Program-made: the position numbers and the translations under genes
Shown: in pieces, positions 1-5,070 of the stretch
Layout: every line of letters begins with the position of its first letter
Numbering within the stretch: position 1 is the stretch's first letter
NCBI GenBank assembly: GCA_902489445.1
Contig: CABTZX010000049.1
Span: forward strand, 1-9,412
DNA length: 9,412 nt
Direction: 5' to 3'
From: an uncultured Bacteroidales bacterium
GTDB lineage: Bacteria > Bacteroidota > Bacteroidia > Bacteroidales > Porphyromonadaceae
Notes under the pieces: model-generated
Database searches by the model: none
Seen by the model: only the letters and a program-made list of their open reading frames with translations
What the model was told of the DNA's origin: nothing

Positions 1-709
1 AGCTTCTTTCGCAAAGAAGCCCTATGCCGTCACGCTCCCTAAGGAGGGCGAAGGTACGCTCACTGCTACCGGCGCGAACAACCTCAACGCCGTTCCCTAT
101 GGTACGGAGCTGACCATTGTAGCCACACCGGCTGACGGCTACGAGCTGACAGCACTCACCGCTAATGATACCGATATCCTTGCCTCTAAAAAAGTGGTAG
201 TAAAAGAAAATACCGAAGTAAAAGCAACCTTCACGAAGAAAACCTATGCCGTTAAGTTGACAAAAGTGGGCGAAGGCACACTCACCGCTACCGGTGCGGA
301 TGATCTGAAAGCCGTTCCGGAAGGTACCGAGCTGACGATTGAGGCTACCCCCGCAGCAGGCTACGAGCTGAAAGCGCTTACCGCTAACGGTGCCGATATA
401 CTCGCTACTAAAAAAGTAGTAGTGAAGGGCGCTACCGAAGTAAAAGCTACTTTTACCAAGAAAACCGCTGCGGATGTAGTAGAAAGTAGCGCTGTACGCC
501 TTTATCCGAATCCGGCGAGCACATACGTTAACGTGAAGGCGGCAAAGGCGGATGCCTTAGTACTCCTCTACGATGCGAACGGCACGCTGCAGTACGAAGC
601 CTGCACCGATGCCGACGGCACGTTGCAGATCGATCTATCCGCCTATGCGGAAGGTACCTATCTGCTCCGCGTGGATAACGACGCACAACGCCTCCTCATC
701 CGGCGATAA
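1..709 (+). CDS. C-terminal part of a T9SS-secreted surface protein with InlB-type B-repeats (5' end outside window)
   Basis: The first complete codon is at base 2 and the frame stays open to the TAA at 707-709; the gene begins before the window. Two tandem 74-residue units (23-244 and 245-466) match the pattern of divergent InlB B-repeats (Flg_new_2-like): a GTLTATGA strand, then GTEL, ATPA.GYEL, DILA and EVKATFTKKT. The first residues, ASFAKKP, match the end of a previous unit, so there are at least three. From about 494 the protein ends in a type A T9SS sorting domain (Por secretion tail): VRLYPNPAS opening, a central LYDANG turn, then GTYLLRV and a basic LLIRR end. Known for the family: such tails direct outer-membrane translocation and then cleavage or surface attachment. 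The repeats are probably beta-rich spacers or adhesive modules; the N-terminal functional domain cannot be seen. Terminator candidates follow at 722-750 and 864-902. Confidence 0.9.
   Translation, partial: ASFAKKPYAVTLPKEGEGTLTATGANNLNAVPYGTELTIVATPADGYELTALTANDTDILASKKVVVKENTEVKATFTKKTYAVKLTKVGEGTLTATGADDLKAVPEGTELTIEATPAAGYELKALTANGADILATKKVVVKGATEVKATFTKKTAADVVESSAVRLYPNPASTYVNVKAAKADALVLLYDANGTLQYEACTDADGTLQIDLSAYAEGTYLLRVDNDAQRLLIRR
23..466 (+). repeat. Tandem 222-bp coding repeat (two full units)
   Basis: Units 23-244 and 245-466 are in-frame, exactly 222 bp apart, and encode near-identical 74-residue B-repeats. Differences are scattered (for example NN/DD and PY/PE at matching positions), so this is an older or partly diversified duplication. 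The length and in-frame register would let recombination change copy number without breaking the gene. Confidence 0.85.
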
Positions 710-721
710 CCGAGCGACACG

Positions 722-750
722 ATCCACGGTGCGCTATCCGCGCCGTGGAT
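722..750 (+). terminator. Hairpin just after the T9SS gene
   Basis: ATCCACGG at 722-729 pairs perfectly with CCGTGGAT at 743-750, and the stem extends inward through 733/739 with one G-U pair. This gives 12 bp around the 5-nt loop CTATC, starting 12 nt after the stop codon. No T-run follows, so it may be an mRNA 3'-end stabiliser rather than an intrinsic terminator. The better terminator candidate is at 864-902. Confidence 0.5.
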
Positions 751-760
751 GCCACGCGCC

Positions 761-836
761 GCTAACGCAGATACGCACTGCTAACGCAAATACGTATTGC
801 TGGCGCAGATATACACTGCTGGCGCACCAAGGCGCC
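761..836. repeat. 19-bp tandem repeat, about 3.5 copies
   Basis: Units start at 761, 780 and 799, each GCTRRCGCARATAYRYAYT in degenerate form, with a partial fourth at 818 beginning GCTGGCGCA. They lie between the 722-750 hairpin and the 864-902 terminator, so they would be in the 3' UTR of the T9SS gene. No coding function seen. Confidence 0.7.
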
Positions 837-863
837 ACTAACGCATAGGGTGCTACTACACAC

Positions 864-902
864 AAGGGCGCTGTGGGTGAGCGATCACTCGCAGCGCTTT
901 TT
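864..902 (+). terminator. Intrinsic terminator of the T9SS gene
   Basis: GCGCTG (868-873) pairs with CAGCGC (892-897), and AAGG upstream can extend the stem into the T-run. An inner GAG/CTC pair closes the top after an asymmetric internal loop. TTTTT at 898-902 follows directly. The T-run is only on the forward strand, so it acts on rightward transcription. Confidence 0.65.
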
Positions 903-960
903 CGCTTGTAGGGCTACCGCTTGGGAGCTAATGCGCAATGCACGCTGCCCCACGGCCACG

Positions 961-1070
961 CCGATTATCCGAACGAATCCGAACTTATCAGAGTTTATCG
1001 GAACTTATCAGAGCTTATCAGAATTAATCCGATTGACTCCGATTGATTCCGATTGGTTCCGATAGCCTCT
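961..1070. repeat. Decamer tandem array A (about 11 copies)
   Basis: From 961 the sequence falls into 10-base units in strict register: GAACTTATCA, GAGTTTATCG, GAACTTATCA, GAGCTTATCA, GAATTAATCC, then GATTGACTCC, GATTGATTCC and GATTGGTTCC. The left half is TTATC-rich and the right half is TCCGATT-rich. The period equals about one helical turn, so the same face of the DNA repeats the same motif. No reading-frame signal explains it. Confidence 0.85.
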
Positions 1071-1155
1071 GACACTAAAATAGGGCCAAGAGCTACTGGG
1101 AACCATCGCTAACCCCTATCGGCGCAGGAATCCCCCTCGCGCGGGTTTATACAAT

Positions 1156-1167
1156 ATGTCAAAGAAC
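1156..1167 (-). promoter_or_regulatory. boxA-like antitermination motif on the reverse strand
   Basis: Read on the reverse strand, 1167-1156 is GTTCTTTGACAT, followed by ATTG. This resembles boxA (TGCTCTTTAACA in E. coli), the Nus-factor site of rRNA leaders; in Bacteroidota rRNA leaders I recall the form GTTCTTTGACAT. It lies about 225 nt downstream of the reverse promoter at 1398-1426. No rRNA gene follows in the window, so its presence here is unexplained. It could be a chance match or a displaced leader. Confidence 0.4.
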
Positions 1168-1203
1168 GCTGTTCCTCGGGGTGGGGACGTCGGCACTGAC
1201 AGA

Positions 1204-1302
1204 GCTAACCATCCGCTAATGCTAACTACCAGTTGATGTAATAATCAACTGGTGCAACCATTCGCGGAGTTTAATCATCGACTGATGTAATAATCAGCCG
1301 GT
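1204..1302. repeat. Tandem pair of 50/49-bp hairpin units with a GTAATA loop
   Basis: Units 1204-1253 and 1254-1302 are directly adjacent and about 70% identical, with an invariant 14-base core TGATGTAATAATCA. Each forms a 10-bp hairpin around loop GTAATA. Arms 1228-1237/1244-1253 pair perfectly; arms 1277-1286/1293-1302 have one mismatch and one G-T pair. Two of the base pairs differ between copies by compensatory change (A-T to G-C and T-A to C-G), which suggests the stem itself has been kept. Confidence 0.75.
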
Positions 1303-1346
1303 GGTAATGTCCGTTGGTGCTTTTGCCCGAGGCGATAACACGCTAC

Positions 1347-1364
1347 CGGAGCTCGCTTGCTCCG
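1347..1364. repeat. GGAGC hairpin, dispersed copy 1
   Basis: CGGAGC (1347-1352) and GCTCCG (1359-1364) form a perfect 6-bp stem with loop TCGCTT. Related GGAGC...TTGCTCC elements recur at 8920-8937 and, with one stem mismatch, at 9084-9101. This suggests a small dispersed intergenic element. Confidence 0.5.
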
Positions 1365-1397
1365 CGCGGCTACCGCCTATTTCCCTGAGGAACGATG

Positions 1398-1426
1398 CAA
1401 AGGTACAACGCGCCGCAACCCCCAAA
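1398..1426 (-). promoter_or_regulatory. Reverse-strand promoter next to decamer array B
   Basis: On the reverse strand, TACCTTTG (1405-1398) matches the Bacteroidota -7 consensus TAnnTTTG exactly, and TTTG (1426-1423) sits 17 nt upstream as a -33 box. Transcription would start near 1391 and run leftward through the GGAGC hairpin, the GTAATA hairpins and the boxA-like site. No protein-coding gene follows on that strand before 710. Array B begins two bases upstream of the -33 box. Confidence 0.5.
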
Positions 1427-1427
1427 T

Positions 1428-1577
1428 GTATTAAAGTGTATCGAAGTGTATTAAACTGTATCGTAACGTATCCTAACGTATTAAAGTGTATCGAAGTGTA
1501 TCAAACTGTATCGTAACGTATTAAACTGTATCGTAACGTATTAAACTGTATCGAAACGTATTAAACTGTATCGTAAC
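1428..1577. repeat. Decamer tandem array B (15 copies)
   Basis: Fifteen 10-base units run without a single indel. Two main forms tend to alternate: GTATTAAACT (or GTATTAAAGT) and GTATCGTAAC (or GTATCGAAGT). GTAT opens every unit. The form GTATCGTAAC is 8/10 identical to TTATCGGAAC of array A, so the two arrays are probably related. The array lies between a leftward promoter (1398-1426) and the rightward lipoprotein promoter (1696-1725). Its period places the same motif on one face of the helix. Confidence 0.9.
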
Positions 1578-1695
1578 TGCCCCTCATATCTTAATGCCCA
1601 CTTCCTCCGATAAATCCCGTTAATAAACAGCGAATTGTAGGAACCTACCCTATATAAAGCTCATCAAGTAAGGATTTGCGTCCGTTTATGGCTAC

Positions 1696-1725
1696 TTTGT
1701 CAATCAAATAGTATTATTATCTTTG
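1696..1725 (+). promoter_or_regulatory. Promoter of the BIG2 lipoprotein gene
   Basis: TTTG at 1696-1699 and TATCTTTG at 1718-1725 are separated by 18 nt and match the Bacteroidota sigma consensus (TTTG at -33, TAnnTTTG at -7). The start point would be near 1732, giving a leader of roughly 125 nt before the ATG at 1856. Confidence 0.75.
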
Positions 1726-1761
1726 TGGTACGGAGCCGGTATGGCTCAGATGCAGTAAAAA

Positions 1762-1802
1762 GCAAACGCGAGCATTATAATAGTGAGCGCGCACGTGTTT
1801 GC
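1762..1802 (+). promoter_or_regulatory. Hairpin in the lipoprotein mRNA leader
   Basis: GCAAACGCG (1762-1770) pairs with CGTGTTTGC (1794-1802), 9 bp with one G-U. A smaller stem GAGCC/GGCTC lies at 1733-1747. Both would be within the 5' UTR. No known riboswitch is recognised. Confidence 0.4.
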
Positions 1803-1855
1803 GTACACAAAGAGAAAAAGAAGAACAGAAAATATCTATTAGAAAGAGAAAAGGC

Positions 1856-3451
1856 ATGAAAAGAACATTATTGATCCTTAGCGTTCTTGCAACGGCACTA
1901 ATGGTTTTTGCCGGCTGTAAGAAAGAGCCGAAAGTAGAAGAAATTACATCCGTAAAGGTTGATCCTACGGCAGTAATCCTAAAGCCGGGTGATTCCAAGC
2001 AACTCAAGGTAAGTTGGGAGCCCCAAACGAAAAATGTTACCGCACTCTTCACGAGTGATAAGCCCGAAGTGGCTACCGTAGATGCTGACGGTATGGTTAA
2101 AGCGGTTGCCGAAGGTACGGCAACTATTACCGTTAACGTAGGTAACAAAAAAGCCACCTGCGCCGTAACCGTTTCCAACGAAACTAACGTTACCGAAGTA
2201 AAGGTTGACCCAACCTCCGTAACCGTACCGGCAGGGAAAACAACGGAATTGACGGTAACTTGGGAGCCCAAAGCCTTAGCGGTTACCCCCACTTTTGCCA
2301 GCGATAAACCGGAAGTGGCAACCGTAAGCGATAAGGGTGTTATTACCGGTGTTGCCGAAGGAAAAGCCATAATTACGGTAACCGTTGGTGCGCTAAACGC
2401 TACTTGCGATGTAACCGTTACTAAAGCCGCTGAAAGCCCCAAGAACCAGCTTCCCGCTATGTGCTTTAATACCGGTAACGGCCACCCCAAAATCCAAGCA
2501 AACGAAAAGGCTTTGGGTAGAGAACTGAAAAGCAATGTTGTGGTTCAAATAGCGAAAGGAGGAGTCCAAGCGAAGTTTGACGCTTTTGTAAACCCGAATC
2601 TGGATATATTTCCTGTAGCTTGCTATGGATTGGGACAAGATGACGGTAAGATGGATGCCATCATTGTTTTAGGCAAGGAATCCATTGATGACTGCGATGC
2701 TACGGTTGAAATGATCAAGGAAAATGGCTTCCCCGATGTAGCTGTTGCTGAAAATAAGGGTGAACTGTTCATCTTTGGACACAGCGAAGACGGTAAAATT
2801 ACTGTATTTGGTCGGGAAATGTCAATCTTGGGCATTGAAGGTCAACCCGATACGGAAATCATGATCTCTTTCAGCCGCAAGGCAGGTCTACCTACAAAAT
2901 CACACGATTGTATAGCCACCGCTAAGGACTTCCCAAGCTGGGAAGCCTTTATTACAAAAGACAGCGAAAAAATTAAAGCGTTTGAAGCAAAGCTTGGCTT
3001 ACGCGTTTACAATGAAGGTTATTCCGATCCGCTGAAAAATAATCTTGATTTTGAACTGATTCCCGAAAAAGCGGCTGAAACCAACTTGGATTGGGTGCTC
3101 TATCAAGGCACCCCTTCAAAAAGTGATCCTTTTATCAATGCCTGCCCCAACTTCATTGACCAAGTAGGTCAAGTGGGTAGCGAAGAGGTCAAAAATTGGC
3201 TTGCCGCTAACGGGTTTGATACCAATTATCAAAAGAAGGGCGATGATTGGTACGCAGCTTTCAATAAAGATAAGACCGTTGGTGCCCAAGTATTCACCAA
3301 CGAGGACAAAACGGCAGCCCGGTTGCAAATCGTATCTGTAAAGAAAGCGCAATCCACGGCTCAAATGATGCGGCTGAAAAAGCTCGCCTTTGACCCCAGG
3401 AATGGCGAACTGCAATACTACAGAAGCCTTAAGTGGAGCGCAAAGCACTAA
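1856..3451 (+). CDS. BIG2-domain lipoprotein with an unrecognised duplicated C-terminal region
   Basis: The ATG at 1856 is chosen because it begins a clean lipoprotein signal: KR, a hydrophobic stretch (residues 5-18), then FAGC with the lipidated Cys21. The frame is open upstream to a TTG at 1799, but that would add a 19-residue charged tail before the signal. After CKKEPKVEE come two BIG2 Ig-like domains, about residues 30-107 and 112-189, each with VKVDPT, W.P, TSDKPEVATV/ASDKPEVATV, VAEG.A.ITV and a final C.VTV. The remaining 340 residues match no family I recognise. Residues 212-343 and 372-498 look like two copies of one module: KIQANEKALG/KIKAFEAKLG, KENGF/AANGF, then a beta-rich stretch ending SFSRKA/VSVKKA. 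It is probably anchored in the outer membrane; charged residues after the Cys would allow surface export. A promoter lies at 1696-1725 and a terminator at 3508-3545, so it is probably monocistronic. The function is unknown. Confidence 0.9.
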   Translation: MKRTLLILSVLATALMVFAGCKKEPKVEEITSVKVDPTAVILKPGDSKQLKVSWEPQTKNVTALFTSDKPEVATVDADGMVKAVAEGTATITVNVGNKKATCAVTVSNETNVTEVKVDPTSVTVPAGKTTELTVTWEPKALAVTPTFASDKPEVATVSDKGVITGVAEGKAIITVTVGALNATCDVTVTKAAESPKNQLPAMCFNTGNGHPKIQANEKALGRELKSNVVVQIAKGGVQAKFDAFVNPNLDIFPVACYGLGQDDGKMDAIIVLGKESIDDCDATVEMIKENGFPDVAVAENKGELFIFGHSEDGKITVFGREMSILGIEGQPDTEIMISFSRKAGLPTKSHDCIATAKDFPSWEAFITKDSEKIKAFEAKLGLRVYNEGYSDPLKNNLDFELIPEKAAETNLDWVLYQGTPSKSDPFINACPNFIDQVGQVGSEEVKNWLAANGFDTNYQKKGDDWYAAFNKDKTVGAQVFTNEDKTAARLQIVSVKKAQSTAQMMRLKKLAFDPRNGELQYYRSLKWSAKH

Positions 3452-3507
3452 ACGCATTTCTATCACCACAGAGCTCTTTTCGTAGAGCCTCTATTGGAAA
3501 CCTATGC

Positions 3508-3545
3508 GAGGGTGACGGTACATGCCGCCACCCTCTTTTTGTTTC
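3508..3545 (+). terminator. Intrinsic terminator of the lipoprotein gene
   Basis: GAGGGTGACGG (3508-3518) pairs with CCGCCACCCTC (3525-3535), 11 bp with one A-C mismatch and a 6-nt loop. TTTTTGTTT follows. This is one of the strongest terminators in the window. Confidence 0.9.
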
Positions 3546-3576
3546 TGTCCGTACCGGATGCCTGGCACTCCGCAAA

Positions 3577-3660
3577 AGGTATATAGGTTCCGAGGGATAG
3601 GTATATAGGTTTCGGTCGATAGGTATAGATGTTCCGATTGATAGGTATAGATGTTTGGGG
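3577..3660. repeat. 22-bp tandem array C (3.8 copies) upstream of rpsF
   Basis: Units begin at 3577, 3599, 3621 and 3643. Each opens AGGTATA and ends near CGAGGGAT, CGGTCGAT or CGATTGAT; the fourth is cut off after AGGTATAGATGTTT. The 22-bp period is about two helical turns. Units share TTCCGATTGAT-like sequence with array A. The array ends 48 bases before the rpsF -7 box. Confidence 0.85.
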
Positions 3661-3707
3661 CATCGCTTCTCTGTGGAGGGTATGGCGGTGGTATCGGAAG
3701 AATTTAC

Positions 3708-3715
3708 TACCTTTG
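3708..3715 (+). promoter_or_regulatory. -7 box of the rpsF operon promoter
   Basis: TACCTTTG fits TAnnTTTG exactly. No clear TTTG is seen at the -33 position, so strength may depend on other elements or on array C. Transcription from here would leave a leader of only about 20-25 nt before the rpsF ATG, too short for the S6:S18-binding leader structure described in other bacteria. Confidence 0.6.
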
Positions 3716-3744
3716 CCGAGAATTTGAAACTAAAAGAAAAGAGT

Positions 3745-4095
3745 ATGAACCATTACGAAACCGTTTTCATCCTTACTCCCGTTTTGTCTGATGATCAGAT
3801 GAAGGAAACGGTAGGAAAGTTCACCGACCTCTTGAAACAGGAGGGGGCAACGATTGTGAACGAGGAGAATTGGGGGCTGAAGATGCTCGCCTACCCCATT
3901 GAAAAAAAGACCACCGGATTTTACTACTTTGTAGAATTCGATGCCGAGCCGTCCGTAGTCAAAACGCTTGAAGTGAATTATCGCCGCGACGAACGCGTTA
4001 TGCGCTTTATTGTGGTAAAACAGGACAAGTTTGCCGCTGCCTATGCGGCAAAGCGTAGAAATTTAAAGCAACAAAAAGAAGTAGCAACCAAGTAA
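3745..4095 (+). CDS. rpsF: Small ribosomal subunit protein bS6
   Basis: The 116-residue protein starts MNHYETVFILTP, the standard bS6 N-terminal strand, and carries the conserved GLKMLAYPIEKKTTGFYY core and the NYRRDERVMRFIVV strand. Its length fits the family. The frame is open upstream to a TTG at 3655, but those 30 residues are unlike bS6 and would start before the predicted promoter, so the ATG at 3745 is used. bS6 binds 16S rRNA in the platform as a dimer with bS18. In Bacteroidota it also helps form the bS6-bS18-bS21 pocket that holds the 16S 3' tail and explains the poor use of Shine-Dalgarno sites. It is first in an operon with rpsR, 4 nt downstream, and rplI. The C-terminus is a short Lys/Ala/Gln-rich tail. 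Confidence 0.97.
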   Translation: MNHYETVFILTPVLSDDQMKETVGKFTDLLKQEGATIVNEENWGLKMLAYPIEKKTTGFYYFVEFDAEPSVVKTLEVNYRRDERVMRFIVVKQDKFAAAYAAKRRNLKQQKEVATK

Positions 4096-4099
4096 GATT

Positions 4100-4384
4100 A
4101 TGCCGGCACCAAAAAATAGCAGAAGAAGAGGTAACCCGCGTTACCTTACCCCCAGAGCACTGGAAAGACAGAAAAAGAAGTATTGCCGTTTCAAAAAAGC
4201 GGGAATTCAATATGTAGACTACAAGGATCCGGAATTCCTGAAGAAGTTCCTCAACGAACAAGGCCGCATACTGCCGCGTCGTATCACGGGAACATCGCTG
4301 AAGTTCCAGCGTCGCGTAGCTCGCGCCATCAAACGCGCACGCCATATCGCACTTTTGCCCTTCGTAACGGACTTGATGAAATAA
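4100..4384 (+). CDS. rpsR: Small ribosomal subunit protein bS18
   Basis: This 94-residue basic protein has the bS18 hallmarks in order: YCRFKKAGIQYVDYKD, LKKFLNEQGRILPRR, TGTSLKFQRRVARAIKRARHIALLPF. It is about 20 residues longer than E. coli bS18 (75 aa), mainly from an N-terminal basic leader (PAPKNSRRRGNPRYLTP). It partners bS6 on the 30S platform and lies beside the 16S 3' tail. The start follows the rpsF stop by 4 nt without a Shine-Dalgarno site, so translation is probably coupled to rpsF. rplI follows after 22 nt. Confidence 0.97.
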   Translation: MPAPKNSRRRGNPRYLTPRALERQKKKYCRFKKAGIQYVDYKDPEFLKKFLNEQGRILPRRITGTSLKFQRRVARAIKRARHIALLPFVTDLMK

Positions 4385-4388
4385 GTAG

Positions 4389-4395
4389 AAAGGAG
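4389..4395 (+). promoter_or_regulatory. rplI: Shine-Dalgarno-like sequence before rplI
   Basis: AAAGGAG lies 11 nt before the rplI ATG. No other gene in the window has a comparable purine match at a suitable distance. Ribosomes of this phylum usually mask their anti-Shine-Dalgarno tail, so the site may be without effect or may matter only when masking is relieved. Confidence 0.4.
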
Positions 4396-4406
4396 AAGCG
4401 TCAATT

Positions 4407-4967
4407 ATGGAAGTTATTTTAAAAGAAGATGTACTCAACTTAGGGTACAAAAACGATATCGTAAACGTAAAGGACGGTTACGGGCGCAACTACCTCATAC
4501 CGCAGGGTTTGGCAGTAATTGCCTCGCCGTCAGCTAAAAAGGTATTGGCAGAAGATCTCCGTCAGCGTCAGCACAAGCTTGCCGCCATCAAGAAGGAAGC
4601 CGAAGAAAAGGCAGCCAAAATGGAAGGCGTAACGCTTCGGATCGCTGCTAAAACGAGTAAGTTCGGTGTGGTATTTGGCTCTGTAACGAGCATCCAAATT
4701 GCCGAAGAATTAACCAAGCAGGGCTTTGACGTGGATCGCCGTATCATTTACCTGAAAAGCCCCATAAAGGAAGTGGGTGATTATACGTGCCAAGTGCGTC
4801 TGCACAAGGAAGTTCACGTCAACATTCCTTTCAGCGTATATAGCGAAAACTACGAAGAAATAGAGCAAAAGGAGGAAACAAAAGCTCCCGAAGCCACTGA
4901 CCAGAAGGAAGAAGTAAAAGCTCCTGAAGCAACTACTACGGAGGAAGAAACCGCAAAGGACGAGTAA
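4407..4967 (+). CDS. rplI: Large ribosomal subunit protein bL9 with an acidic repeat tail
   Basis: The N-domain MEVILKEDVLNLG and the bL9 signature (G..ND.V.VK.GYGRNYL.P.GLA, residues 13-36) are clear. A charged central helix spans about 45-72. The C-domain includes TSKFGVVFGSVTS and ends with RLHKEVHVNI at about 131-140. bL9 binds 23S rRNA near the L1 stalk and helps keep reading frame. At 186 residues it is about 37 longer than E. coli bL9 (149). The extra tail (about 150-186) is rich in Glu, Lys, Ala, Pro and Thr and holds a 12-residue tandem repeat, QKEETKAPEATD (154-165) then QKEEVKAPEATT (166-177). The tail is probably disordered. It ends the operon; a terminator follows at 4994-5033. 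Confidence 0.97.
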   Translation: MEVILKEDVLNLGYKNDIVNVKDGYGRNYLIPQGLAVIASPSAKKVLAEDLRQRQHKLAAIKKEAEEKAAKMEGVTLRIAAKTSKFGVVFGSVTSIQIAEELTKQGFDVDRRIIYLKSPIKEVGDYTCQVRLHKEVHVNIPFSVYSENYEEIEQKEETKAPEATDQKEEVKAPEATTTEEETAKDE

Positions 4968-4993
4968 TCCCCCTTGTAATTACACAAAGAAAA

Positions 4994-5033
4994 GGGTAAC
5001 TGTAGCTCATTGGGCAAACAGTTACCCTCTTTT
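4994..5033 (+). terminator. Intrinsic terminator of the rpsF-rpsR-rplI operon
   Basis: GGGTAACTGT (4994-5003) pairs perfectly with ACAGTTACCC (5018-5027). A short inner stem GCTC/GGGC sits in the loop. TCTTTT follows. AAA before the left arm can pair with the T-run, so it could also work weakly on reverse transcription. Confidence 0.85.
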
Positions 5034-5070
5034 GGAAAATAGATAACCAAACGCAATAGGCTACTGATGT

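Larger units (their letters stand above)
710..1855. other. 1.15-kb intergenic region without a convincing gene
   Basis: Between the T9SS gene and the lipoprotein gene no reading frame shows domain-like or biased composition. The region instead holds repeats and signals, each listed separately: a hairpin, a 19-bp repeat, a forward terminator, two decamer arrays, a tandem 49/50-bp hairpin unit, a dispersed GGAGC hairpin, a reverse-strand boxA-like site, and promoters on both strands. The density of structured and repeated sequence suggests regulatory or non-coding RNA use, or an old mobile-element remnant. No transposase, terminal inverted repeat pair or target duplication was seen. Confidence 0.7.

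Noticed and set aside
850..1065. Forward frame of 71 codons in the intergenic region
   Set aside because: It spans a terminator and a decamer array and shows no coding-like composition.
1301..1516. Forward frame of 71 codons through array B
   Set aside because: It is an open frame produced by the decamer repeat, with no start signal or recognisable domain.
1428..1577. CRISPR array
   Set aside because: The repeats are contiguous 10-base units with no spacers, and no cas genes are present. The same holds for the arrays at 961-1070 and 3577-3660.
1799..1855. TTG start giving a longer lipoprotein
   Set aside because: It would put 19 charged residues before a perfect lipoprotein signal; the ATG at 1856 is far better.
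1717..2535. Long reverse-strand open frame (272 codons)
   Set aside because: It lies mostly antisense to the lipoprotein gene, whose domains and signal peptide are unmistakable. Its Val/Thr/Ser-rich composition is the mirror of the BIG2 repeats.
3655..3744. N-terminal extension of bS6 from a TTG
   Set aside because: The extension overlaps array C and the predicted -7 box and does not resemble bS6.
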